DNA of 18,454 bases from JBDHZK01 sp039811865 (GCA_039811865.1 JBDHZK010000046.1:1-18454), one strand, 5' to 3'. Counted from the first letter of the stretch, positions 1-12,479 are shown. The notes: generated from the sequence alone by a model not told the origin. A program made the numbers and translations.

Positions 1-3518
<3,518 letters not shown>

Positions 3519-3577
3519 TTGGTGTTCTCTTTTCCCTGGTCAGTTCAGACGCGTGATGGGGTTACTAGACGACCCAA

Positions 3578-3613
3578 CGGGCCGTGCGGTGGCCGGCCCG
3601 TCACCGGGCCGGC
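3578..3613 (-). promoter_or_regulatory. Competing hairpins in the rpoB-rpoC intergenic region
   Basis: The 110-bp gap between rpoB and rpoC holds a perfect 9-bp inverted repeat, GCCGGCCCG at 3592-3600 and CGGGCCGGC at 3605-3613, with a 4-nt loop. The inner arm can instead pair over 7 bp with CGGGCCG at 3578-3584. In the minus-strand transcript the two structures are mutually exclusive. No U-tract follows, so a simple intrinsic terminator is unlikely. A processing site, pause or partial attenuator is possible, but GC-rich palindromes arise easily in this genome. Confidence 0.4.
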
Positions 3614-3628
3614 GCACAACGATGCTGC

Positions 3629-7102
<3,474 letters not shown>

Positions 7103-7198
7103 GGTTGGGTCCTTCCAAGTAACCCGGCAGAGCGGTTCTTTGCATGCGAAACGGCCCGCGTCAAAACGGGTTGTTAGTCAGCGTTAGGGCAAACAGCC

Positions 7199-7227
7199 AT
7201 AGTAGTGCATGGCTCCAAAACCCGCAA
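7199..7227 (-). promoter_or_regulatory. Probable rpoB promoter
   Basis: On the minus strand, TTGCGG (7227-7222) is followed after exactly 17 nt by TACTAT (7204-7199), a good sigma-70/HrdB-type match. The predicted start near 7192 gives a leader of about 90 nt before the TTG of rpoB. The leader contains a small CCCG/CGGG stem. From 7228 to about 7421 I see no gene, repeat or clear site; short frames there lack ribosome-binding sites and family resemblance. Confidence 0.6.
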
Positions 7228-7421
7228 CCCGGGTCGGAGGCAGCGCCGAAGGGCGCCCTGCATCGGAGTCGGAGCGACGACCCTGTGAAGATCGCCGGAC
7301 CGCCGCAGGCTTATCCATGACGATGGCAATGATGCCACTCGATCGCCCGCGATCGAAGGATTCACGCCGATGTGCTGAACCCAGACGCCCAGACGCGAAT
7401 GGGACCAGACATGACTTGAGC

Positions 7422-7511
7422 CGGGGTTCGCGAGTTGGCTCGGGGGATACCAACTCGCGAACACCGACTCATCAGGGTTCCGTCAGTTCGCATCGGGGCT
7501 TGCTTACTGAC
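7422..7511 (-). ncRNA. Candidate small RNA: two hairpins with C-rich loops
   Basis: In the minus-strand transcript two stem-loops follow one another. Hairpin 1 pairs 7506-7511 with 7482-7487 (GTCAGT/ACTGAC), then an AA/GA internal loop, then GCA/TGC around loop AGCCCCGA. Hairpin 2 has a perfect 13-bp stem, 7450-7462 with 7426-7438 (GTTCGCGAGTTGG and complement), extended by 3 bp beyond one mismatch, around loop TATCCCCCGAG. Two hairpins each exposing a C-run resemble the actinobacterial 6C sRNA, but the runs are 4 and 5 cytosines, not six or more. The start predicted from the array at 7518-7558 falls at the base of hairpin 1. No U-tract follows hairpin 2, so the RNA might instead be a long rpoB leader. 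An existing RNA is not proven. Confidence 0.4.
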
Positions 7512-7517
7512 AGGTAC

Positions 7518-7558
7518 TAGCTTGTCCGAGACTTGACGACTTGTCAAGTGTTTTGACA
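7518..7558 (-). promoter_or_regulatory. Second operator/promoter array facing rpoB
   Basis: Read on the minus strand: TGTCAA (7558-7553), 5 nt, TTGACA (7547-7542), 4 nt, GTCAAGT (7537-7531), then TCTCGGAC and AAGCTA (7523-7518). TTGACA to AAGCTA is 18 nt. The peptide-gene promoter shows the same order: TGTCAA, 3 nt, TTGACA, 5 nt, GTCAAGT, then CCCGAC and TAGCGT, also 18 nt from the -35. Overlapping inverted repeats are present, for example ACTTGAC 7531-7537 with GTCAAGT 7543-7549. The similarity suggests binding by the adjacent HTH-TPR regulator, whose stop codon is only about 12 bp away. The poor -10 suggests activator dependence (inference). Confidence 0.5.
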
Positions 7559-7569
7559 CCCCGTTGAGG

Positions 7570-8841
7570 TCAGGCCTGCAGGTCGGAGTGGCGACGCCAT
7601 GTGGCGACTGCGCGACGGAAGGCGCCCGCCTCTTCCAAGGCCATCGCCGCGCGGCGCAGGGTCGCCGAAGCGCCGTCCCGCTGCCCGGTGGCCAACTGGA
7701 TATCGGCGAGGAGGAGCAGCGCATCGGCTGCGAAGTTCTTGTCCGCAAGGACGGCCGCCTCGTCCAGGCAGTGCCGCACGATCGCCTCGGCGGTGTCGGA
7801 GTCGCCCTGCAGCAGCGCCAGGCGAGCCTCGGCGACCCGCAACTCCGCCAGATCGCTCGGGTTTCCGACCAGGCGCAAACCGCTGCGCGCGATCTCGAGG
7901 TGGTCGGCCACCTGATCGGTCAGACCGAGTTGCAGGCGGCAACTGGCAACCGCCTTGTGCAGCCGGGACCACATGCGAATGTCACGCTGAGGGTCCAGCA
8001 GTTCGAGCGCGGCCGTGTGGTGTTCGAGGCCCTGCGCCGGGCGTCCGGCCTGGAACGCCGCCGTGCCCAACGCCCAGGCGACCAAGCCGCGGAAATGCTT
8101 CGAATCGAGCTTGCTGGTGGTGTCGGCCAACGCCGCGCACAGCGCGTCCATCTGCGGCCCGGTCTCGCCTGTCTCGGCCCGGGCTCCGATCAGCACCATG
8201 AGGGACTCACTCATGATGGCCGGCGCCGCCAGCCGGGACGCCTCGACGGCTCGCGCTCCGTAGCTAATCGCGGACTGCAGTTGGCCACAGGCGCGAAACG
8301 CCGACGAGGCCAGCGCGAGCGCCTGGGCTCGCAGAGAGTCGGAGTTGGCCGCCACCGGGTGCCTGGCGAGATCCGAGGCAACCTGGCTGGCAGTGGCATA
8401 GTCGCCATCGGCGAAGAGCGCCTGCGCGCGCAAGTACAGCGCTTCCCAGTGTCGCTCGGGCATGACCCCCTGCGCTGCCGACGCCGCCCGCTCGGCTGCC
8501 CGAGCGGCCGCGCGCCACTCCCGCAAGCGCCACTCGCGCTCGGCCGACAGCATGTGCTCCAAGACGTCCAATTCGGCTCGCGCCCGGTCGGCCGACTTCG
8601 GCTGCGGCGCCGGAGCGTCAATGCCCAGCTCCTCCGGCGCAACGCCGAGCCGATCAGCCAAGAACGAAACGATGTCGGGACCTGCCTGTCGCCGTCCCGA
8701 CTCGATGTGCGAGATGTAGCTACCGCTGAAGCGATCCCCGCCCAGGTCGGCCTGCGAAAGGCCGCGCAGGCGACGCAGTGCGCGCAACCGTGGCCCGAAC
8801 GCTCGCTCCGTGATCGTGGCCACCGCACCTCCCAGCGACAT
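7570..8841 (-). CDS. XRE-family HTH regulator with TPR-like C-terminal domain (RRNPP-like)
   Basis: Cytoplasmic transcription regulator of 423 residues. Residues about 16-72 form an XRE/Cro-type helix-turn-helix (GPRLRALRRLRGLSQADLGG, then SGSYISHIESGRR), continuing LADRLGVAPEELG. From about residue 85 to the end the protein is alpha-helical with TPR-like repeats (AEREWRLREWRAAARAAERA; ALYLRAQALFADGDYATAS; RAQALALASSAFRACGQLQS; WALGTAAFQAGRPAQGLEHH; LLLADIQLATGQRDGAS). HTH plus TPR at this length is the layout of the RRNPP peptide receptors (Rgg, PlcR, NprR, PrgX, ComR). The ATG at 8841 has GAGGA upstream; a GTG six codons in is an alternative. It is divergent from a small secreted-peptide gene and shares with it a perfect inverted repeat, so autoregulation and peptide response are likely. 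The ligand assignment is inference; HTH-TPR proteins without peptide ligands also exist in actinobacteria. Confidence 0.88.
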   Translation of the reverse strand: MSLGGAVATITERAFGPRLRALRRLRGLSQADLGGDRFSGSYISHIESGRRQAGPDIVSFLADRLGVAPEELGIDAPAPQPKSADRARAELDVLEHMLSAEREWRLREWRAAARAAERAASAAQGVMPERHWEALYLRAQALFADGDYATASQVASDLARHPVAANSDSLRAQALALASSAFRACGQLQSAISYGARAVEASRLAAPAIMSESLMVLIGARAETGETGPQMDALCAALADTTSKLDSKHFRGLVAWALGTAAFQAGRPAQGLEHHTAALELLDPQRDIRMWSRLHKAVASCRLQLGLTDQVADHLEIARSGLRLVGNPSDLAELRVAEARLALLQGDSDTAEAIVRHCLDEAAVLADKNFAADALLLLADIQLATGQRDGASATLRRAAMALEEAGAFRRAVATWRRHSDLQA

Positions 8842-8873
8842 TCTGCGTCCTCAGGGTTCCACCTTCCATACCG

Positions 8874-8898
8874 GAGACTGTCAAATGTTGACAGTCTC
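8874..8898. promoter_or_regulatory. Perfect inverted-repeat operator between regulator and peptide gene
   Basis: GAGACTGTCAA at 8874-8884 and TTGACAGTCTC at 8888-8898 form an 11-bp perfect inverted repeat with a 3-nt spacer. It sits 33 bp upstream of the regulator start and covers the TTGACA -35 box of the peptide gene. A further half-site GTCAAGT lies at 8899-8905. Dimeric HTH regulators typically bind such sites, and the position suits simultaneous control of both divergent genes. The only credible binder encoded next to it is the XRE-TPR protein. Confidence 0.75.
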
Positions 8899-8917
8899 GT
8901 CAAGTCCCGACTAGCGT
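8888..8917 (+). promoter_or_regulatory. Promoter of the small peptide gene
   Basis: A consensus TTGACA (8888-8893), an 18-nt spacer and TAGCGT (8912-8917) predict a start near 8924, about 26 nt before the ATG. The -35 box is the right arm of the inverted repeat, so a bound regulator would either block polymerase or contact it at -35. The -10 box is poor relative to the -35, compatible with regulated expression. Confidence 0.6.
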
Positions 8918-8949
8918 TCCGGGAAAGCGCTCGTAGGGGGAGAAACATC

Positions 8950-9105
8950 ATGCGCACTCATTCGGGGATCCGCCGAATCCTGGCCGCTGTGGCCGCCGCA
9001 TCCGTCCTGGCCCTGGCACCCATCGCCGGGCTTGCCAACCACACCCAATCCGACGCCGGGCGTTACGCGCCATGCGGGCAGGGCGATTGGCCGTTCCGCT
9101 TCTGA
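8950..9105 (+). CDS. Small exported peptide, candidate pheromone precursor (51 aa)
   Basis: A 51-residue ORF not matched to any family I know. Seen: ATG at 8950 with a strong AGGGGGAG ribosome-binding site 7 nt upstream; a Sec-type signal peptide with basic n-region (MRTHSGIRR), hydrophobic core (ILAAVAAASVLALAPIAG) and a likely cut after GLA at residue 29. The remaining 22 residues, starting NHTQSDAGRY, contain one Cys (residue 42) and end in the aromatic sequence GDWPFRF. It is divergent from the HTH-TPR regulator, has a promoter overlapped by the shared operator, and ends 56 bp before a strong bidirectional terminator. Size, export signal and genetic linkage match RRNPP signal precursors, where a C-terminal fragment is exported, trimmed and re-imported. 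The signalling role is inference; alternatives are a small secreted antimicrobial or stress peptide. Confidence 0.75.
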   Translation: MRTHSGIRRILAAVAAASVLALAPIAGLANHTQSDAGRYAPCGQGDWPFRF

Positions 9106-9160
9106 CCCAATCTTCGAACCCAGCCGTCGCCACCCCCGAGCCCGATTCGTCTGGCACAAG

Positions 9161-9199
9161 CAAAGCGGCGGGTCCCCATCCCGGGGGCCCGCCGCTTTG
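9161..9199. terminator. Bidirectional terminator between peptide gene and rplL
   Basis: A 17-bp stem, 9161-9177 (beginning CAAAGCGGCGGG) with 9183-9199 (ending CCCGCCGCTTTG), contains a single T/G pair and a 5-nt loop. It lies 56 bp after the peptide gene stop and 10 bp from the rplL stop on the other strand. It probably ends both convergent transcripts and so isolates rplJL from the regulator and rpoB. Confidence 0.85.
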
Positions 9200-9208
9200 G
9201 CTTCGCGG

Positions 9209-9604
9209 TTACTTGACGCTGACCGAAGCGCCAGCAGCTTCGAGCTGCTCCTTGGCCTTGGCCGCCGCGTCGCGCGCGACCTTCTCCAAGACGACCTTCG
9301 GAGCCGCCTCGACCAGGTCCTTGGCCTCCTTGAGACCGAGGCTGGTGAGCGCGCGCACCTCCTTGATGACCTGGATCTTCTTGTCGCCGACGGACTCGAG
9401 GATCACGTCGACCTCGTTGCTCTCCTCGACCTCTTCCTCGGCCGGGGCGGCGGGGCCACCGGCGCCGGGAGCGGCCGCGACGGCCACCGGGGCCGCGGCG
9501 GTCACGCCGAAGGTGTCCTCGAACAGCTTCACGAACTCGCTGAGTTCGATCAGGGTCATCTCCTTGAACGCGTCAAGGAGATCTTCGTTGCTGAGCTTCG
9601 CCAT
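9209..9604 (-). CDS. rplL: 50S ribosomal protein L7/L12
   Basis: The 131-residue stalk protein that binds L10 as dimers and recruits translation GTPases. Seen: N-terminal dimerisation helices (MAKLSNEDLLDAFKEMTLIELSEFVKLFED), an Ala/Pro/Gly-rich hinge (residues about 34-55), and the C-terminal domain with the conserved EKKKIQVIK-like motif here written DKKIQVIKEVR, followed by LGLKEAKDLVEAAPK. Start ATG at 9604 has GGAAGGAC upstream. Length is normal for actinobacteria (about 130). It follows rplJ after 58 bp in one operon and is followed by a strong terminator rather than directly by rpoB. Confidence 0.98.
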   Translation of the reverse strand: MAKLSNEDLLDAFKEMTLIELSEFVKLFEDTFGVTAAAPVAVAAAPGAGGPAAPAEEEVEESNEVDVILESVGDKKIQVIKEVRALTSLGLKEAKDLVEAAPKVVLEKVARDAAAKAKEQLEAAGASVSVK

Positions 9605-9662
9605 TTTGGCGTCCTTCCTAGTTCTTCGATGCAGCTAGCGCCGCGTCAGTAATCTGCGCAGC

Positions 9663-10205
9663 TCACGCTGCTTCGGTCGCCGGGGCATCCCCGGCACGCA
9701 ACTGGTCGGCACGGGCGCCCAGGACGCGCGCGGCCTGGGCCAGCGGAGCGGCGAACAGACCCGCGGCCTTGGCCAGGTTCCCGTTCATCGCACCGGCAAG
9801 TTTCGCGAGCAGTACCTCGCGAGACTCAAGATCGGCCAACTTCTTGACCGATTCGGCGTCCAGGACACGACCGTCCATGACGCCACCCTTGATGACCAGA
9901 AGCGGATTCGCCTTCGCGAACTCCCGCAGGCCCTTCGCCACGGTGGCTACGTCACCGCGAATGAAGGTGATCGCCGTAGGCCCGACGAGCTGGGGATCCA
10001 GCCCCTCGATGCCGGCCTGCTTGGCCGCGATCGTTGCCAGGGTGTTCTTCGCGACGGCGTAGGTGGCGTCCTCACCCAAGGACCGGCGCAATGCCTTGAG
10101 GTCCTTGACCTTGAGTCCGCGGTACTCGGTCAGCACGGCCGCGGCGGAGGAAGCGAACTGCTCCTTAAGCTCCGCGACGGCTGCCGCCTTGTCCGGCCTC
10201 GCCAT
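9663..10205 (-). CDS. rplJ: 50S ribosomal protein L10
   Basis: The 180-residue L10 forms the base of the L7/L12 stalk on 23S rRNA and is also the autoregulator of its operon. Seen: MARPDKAAAVAELKEQF, then VLTEYRGLKVKDLKALRRSL and KNTLATIAA, typical of the L10 N-terminal RNA-binding domain; the Ala-rich C-terminal segment carries the L12-binding helix. The ATG at 10205 is preferred over an in-frame GTG at 10220, because the ribosome-binding site GGAAGGAG lies inside that 5-codon extension, 4 nt before the ATG. It is the first gene of the rplJ-rplL operon, preceded by an attenuator-type leader. Confidence 0.97.
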   Translation of the reverse strand: MARPDKAAAVAELKEQFASSAAAVLTEYRGLKVKDLKALRRSLGEDATYAVAKNTLATIAAKQAGIEGLDPQLVGPTAITFIRGDVATVAKGLREFAKANPLLVIKGGVMDGRVLDAESVKKLADLESREVLLAKLAGAMNGNLAKAAGLFAAPLAQAARVLGARADQLRAGDAPATEAA

Positions 10206-10376
10206 GGGTCTCCTTCCCACTTCTCGCTAGCGCCGAAGCAGGACGTCCCAAACAGCAATAAACCCCATGCGCAGGCGCACGGGGCAGACTCCAGAAGAGC
10301 TGTTCACGTTTCACCTGCGCGGGCCATCGGCTGATCTTCGGCCCCGGCTACCCGGGGCGACCTGCGGTCTTCGGCT
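10206..10376 (-). ncRNA. L10 (rplJ) leader RNA
   Basis: About 170 nt separate the predicted rplJ start site (near 10376) from its ATG. The 5' part contains GAAGACCGCAGG (around 10360-10372), a GCCCCGG/CCGGGGC hairpin with a 4-nt loop (10341-10358), and CCCGCGCAGGTGAA (around 10310-10323). Together these resemble the L10 leader family, in which the L10(L12)4 complex binds a kink-turn element and controls rplJL. The 3' part holds a terminator-like hairpin and the ribosome-binding site. Family assignment is by recalled pattern; a covariance-model search would settle it. Confidence 0.65.
10245..10284 (-). terminator. Attenuator terminator in the rplJ leader
   Basis: In the minus-strand transcript CCCCGTGCGC (10284-10275) pairs with GCGCATGGGG (10272-10263), including one G-U pair. 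It is followed at once by the U-rich stretch TTTATTGCTGTTT, which makes a good intrinsic terminator. The 7-nt segment CCTGCGC in this hairpin (10275-10269) can instead pair perfectly with GCGCAGG (10320-10314) upstream, giving a candidate antiterminator. This fits the termination-based autoregulation known for L10 operons in Bacillus subtilis. Confidence 0.6.
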
Positions 10377-10382
10377 CGACGA

Positions 10383-10411
10383 ACTTTACGCCAGCGGCAC
10401 CAGACGACCAA
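10383..10411 (-). promoter_or_regulatory. Probable rplJL promoter
   Basis: Minus-strand TTGGTC (10411-10406), a 17-nt spacer and TAAAGT (10388-10383). The predicted start lies near 10376, just ahead of the conserved leader elements, which supports the choice. Confidence 0.5.
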
Positions 10412-10692
10412 ATCCGCGAGCTCCACCGAAGGCGAAGGGCGCCCTGTTGGGCAGATCGAGGCGCACGTGGGCCGGCCAGATCGGGCGGGCCTTGCCGATC
10501 GGGAACGGGCCGTCTTGGAGCCCGCGTCGGCGGGGATGTCGTCGCTGACCCCATAGACCGGAGGCGGCTCCGGTCGATGTGATCGGTTACGCCGCGGACG
10601 GCGATTGCCCCTGGCCTTGGCTCGGGTGGCGGTCTCGAGCACCGTCGGGCTGGAGTACCCAGATTCGGCATCCCCCGGATTCCCTTGCTCGG
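10412..10692. other. Intergenic region without a recognisable gene
   Basis: About 280 bp between the rplJ promoter and the promoter region of the NlpC/P60 gene. Frames on both strands are Arg/Pro/Ser-rich shadows without ribosome-binding sites or family resemblance. Short GC palindromes are present, but I see no terminator, tRNA or repeat. Confidence 0.5.
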
Positions 10693-10725
10693 TTGACGCC
10701 TGGAAAACTTCTCCACAATCTGAGA

Positions 10726-10763
10726 AACCTGAGATTGCCATAGGGTTCCTCTCAGGTTACTGT
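10726..10763 (+). promoter_or_regulatory. Promoter and bracketing inverted repeat of the NlpC/P60 gene
   Basis: TTGCCA (10735-10740), a 17-nt spacer and TACTGT (10758-10763) form a promoter with a predicted start near 10770. A perfect 9-bp inverted repeat brackets it: AACCTGAGA (10726-10734) abuts the -35 and TCTCAGGTT (10750-10758) touches the -10. An extra CTGAGA half-site lies at 10720-10725. The arrangement suits an operator for an unidentified regulator encoded elsewhere. Confidence 0.5.
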
Positions 10764-10773
10764 GGTCCGGCCA

Positions 10774-10828
10774 ACCCAGGAAGTAGTGGGTCCGCCGGGG
10801 CGATCAAGGTACTCCCCCGGTCTACCCA
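10774..10828 (+). promoter_or_regulatory. Switchable leader structure upstream of the NlpC/P60 gene
   Basis: TGGGT (10787-10791) can pair with ACCCA upstream (10774-10778) or with ACCCA downstream (10824-10828). The second option stacks on a CCGGGG/CCCCGG stem (10795-10800 with 10815-10820) across a 3x3 internal loop. The two folds exclude each other. I looked for c-di-AMP (ydaO) riboswitch landmarks, common upstream of such genes in actinobacteria, and did not find them convincingly. Confidence 0.35.
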
Positions 10829-10849
10829 AGACCAACATCAGGGAGACAA

Positions 10850-11626
10850 ATGTCCAACATCTACAAGGCCTCCGTCGTCGCAGCGACCAGCCTCGCGCTC
10901 GGCGGCGGCCTCATGGTCGCCGGCGCACCGGCGGCCAGCGCCACTCCGGCCGACGGCGCCCGGGTGCTCGCGTCGGGGAACCGCGTGCTGCCAAGCGTCC
11001 AGGCCACGGTCCGCTTCGGCCAGAAGAACAGCACCGTCCGGCGCCTGCAGGCCGCGCTCTCGCGGGTCGGCCTCGGCCCGGGGGTCAGCGGCTACTTCGG
11101 CCCGGTCACCGAGTCGAAGGTGAAGTCGTACCAATACAGCCGTGGGCTGCGCGTCACCGGCGTCGCCGACTCCGCGACCTGGGCCGCACTCAACTCCGGC
11201 AAGCCGGCCGTCCGCAAGGCGATTCGCTATGCCGTCCGCAAGGTCAGCGCCGCCAAGCCCGGCGCTCGCGTGGCCGCCTCCGGGCGAGCCGCCGCAGCGG
11301 TGCGCTACGCGTACTCCAAGCTCGGCACCCCCTATGTGTGGGGCGGTAACGGCCCTTACGGGTTCGACTGCTCCGGCCTGACCAGCGCGGCCTGGCGTGC
11401 AGCCGGGGTCAGCATCCCGCGGACGTCCTACGCCCAGTGGTACGGCCTGCGCAAGGTCAGCCGCAGTTCGCTTCGTCCGGGCGACATCGTCGTTTTCTAC
11501 GGTGGCGGCCACGTCGGCATCTACATCGGCGGCGGCAAGGTCATCCACGCCCCCGGCCGTGGCCAGCGCGTCAAGGTCGGATCGGTCGGCTACATGTCGT
11601 ACACCGCGGCGGTTCGCCCCGCCTAG
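10850..11626 (+). CDS. Secreted NlpC/P60 peptidoglycan hydrolase with peptidoglycan-binding domain
   Basis: An extracellular cell-wall endopeptidase of 258 residues, expected to cut peptide stems of peptidoglycan. Seen: a signal peptide (residues 1-31, core VVAATSLALGGGLMVAGAPA, cut after ASA); a PG_binding_1-type domain at about 50-115 (LRRLQAAL-like STVRRLQAALSRVG, then GYFGPVTESKVKSYQ and GVADSATWAAL); a basic linker; and an NlpC/P60 domain at 145-258. Its catalytic triad is visible as Cys174 (GFDCSGLT), His221 (GGGHVGIYIG) and His233 (VIHAPG). The start ATG at 10850 has GGGAG upstream. It sits on the opposite strand between rplA and rplJ, with its own promoter and terminator, so it is not part of the ribosomal operons. 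Substrate specificity (for example D-Glu to diaminopimelate) is inferred from the family. Confidence 0.93.
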   Translation: MSNIYKASVVAATSLALGGGLMVAGAPAASATPADGARVLASGNRVLPSVQATVRFGQKNSTVRRLQAALSRVGLGPGVSGYFGPVTESKVKSYQYSRGLRVTGVADSATWAALNSGKPAVRKAIRYAVRKVSAAKPGARVAASGRAAAAVRYAYSKLGTPYVWGGNGPYGFDCSGLTSAAWRAAGVSIPRTSYAQWYGLRKVSRSSLRPGDIVVFYGGGHVGIYIGGGKVIHAPGRGQRVKVGSVGYMSYTAAVRPA

Positions 11627-11642
11627 CGGTCATCCAACCCCC

Positions 11643-11686
11643 CGAGCCGCGACGCTCGTCCCCACGGGGACGGGCGTCGCGGCTCG
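11643..11686 (+). terminator. Terminator after the NlpC/P60 gene
   Basis: A 21-bp stem, 11643-11663 with 11666-11686 (outer sequence CGAGCCGCGACGC), contains one T-G pair and a 2-nt nominal loop. It begins 16 bp after the stop codon. No long T-run follows, as is usual in high-GC genomes. Confidence 0.85.
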
Positions 11687-11717
11687 TTGCGGTGCGCCCG
11701 CATTGGCGGGCAACGGC

Positions 11718-11750
11718 GAGGCGCCCCGGGGTCGTTCCCCGGGGCGCCTC
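11718..11750 (-). terminator. Terminator after rplA
   Basis: A perfect 14-bp stem, GAGGCGCCCCGGGG (11718-11731) with 11737-11750, around a 5-nt loop, is extended by AACGG/CCGTT outside. It lies 24 bp past the rplA stop on the minus strand and back-to-back with the NlpC/P60 terminator, insulating the two convergent units. Confidence 0.85.
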
Positions 11751-11774
11751 GTCCGTTGCTTGCGCGTGAGCCGA

Positions 11775-12479
11775 TCAGACGGTCTCGGCGGGCTTCAGCC
11801 GGGTCGGATCCACCTGAACGCCGGGGCCCATCGTGCTGGCCACGGTCACCTTCTTCAGGTAGCGACCCTTGGAGGCGCTCGGCTTGAGCCGCATGACCTC
11901 GTCGAGCGCCGCGAAGTAGTTCTGCGACAACTGCTCCGGGGTGAACGACGCCTTGCCCACGATGAAGTGGAGGTTGGCGTGCCGGTCGACGCGGAACTCG
12001 ATCTTGCCGCCCTTGATCTCGGTGACGGCCTTGGCGACGTCCATGGTCACGGTGCCGGTCTTGGGGTTGGGCATCAAGCCACGGGGGCCGAGGACGCGGC
12101 CCAGACGGCCGACCTTGCCCATCAGGTCAGGGGTGGCTACGACGGCGTCGAAGTCGAGGTACCCGCCCTGGATCTTGGTGATCAGATCGTCCGAGCCGAC
12201 CTCGTCGGCCCCGGCCGCGATCGCGGCCTCCGCCTTGTCACCGGTGGCGAAGACGAGGACCCGTGCCGTCTTGCCAGTGCCGTTGGGGAGGTTGACCGTG
12301 CCGCGGACCATCTGGTCGGCCTTGCGGGGGTCGACGCCGAGCCGCAAAGCGACCTCGATCGTCTCGTCGAACTTGGCCGAGGCGTTGTCCTTGACGAGCT
12401 TCAACGCCTCCGCCGGGGAGTAGAACTGAGCGGCGTCGCGGTTGGCCGCTGCCGCGCGATAAGCCTTGCTGCGCTTCAT
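11775..12479 (-). CDS. rplA: 50S ribosomal protein L1
   Basis: The L1 stalk protein, 234 residues, the usual length. It binds 23S rRNA and, in many bacteria, represses the L11-L1 mRNA. Seen: MKRSKAYRAA, DETIEVALRLGVDPRKADQ, RGTVNLPNGTGK, the ATPDLMGKVGRLGRVLGPRG region and LMPNPKTGTVT, and a C-terminus rich in Lys around YLKKVTVASTMGPGV. Start ATG at 12479 is preceded by GGAAAGAGA. It is the last gene of the secE-nusG-rplK-rplA unit, 87 bp after rplK, and is followed by a strong terminator. Confidence 0.98.
   Translation of the reverse strand: MKRSKAYRAAAANRDAAQFYSPAEALKLVKDNASAKFDETIEVALRLGVDPRKADQMVRGTVNLPNGTGKTARVLVFATGDKAEAAIAAGADEVGSDDLITKIQGGYLDFDAVVATPDLMGKVGRLGRVLGPRGLMPNPKTGTVTMDVAKAVTEIKGGKIEFRVDRHANLHFIVGKASFTPEQLSQNYFAALDEVMRLKPSASKGRYLKKVTVASTMGPGVQVDPTRLKPAETV

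Noticed and set aside
7362..7493. 43-codon minus-strand ORF starting MRTDGTLMSR after the second operator array
   Set aside because: No ribosome-binding site, no signal peptide, and it overlaps both C-loop hairpins; RNA structure explains the region better. A leader peptide cannot be fully excluded.
7564..9105. Long frame of which the 51-residue peptide is the end
   Set aside because: The upstream part is antisense to the HTH-TPR gene and crosses the operator; the promoter and ribosome-binding site place the real start at 8950.
10206..10220. GTG at 10220 as rplJ start
   Set aside because: The ribosome-binding site GGAAGGAG would lie inside the coding part; the ATG at 10205 has ideal spacing.
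10740..10849. c-di-AMP (ydaO-yuaA) riboswitch upstream of the NlpC/P60 gene
   Set aside because: Expected from gene type, but the conserved terminal motifs and multi-helix layout are not recognisable in the short leader available after the promoter.
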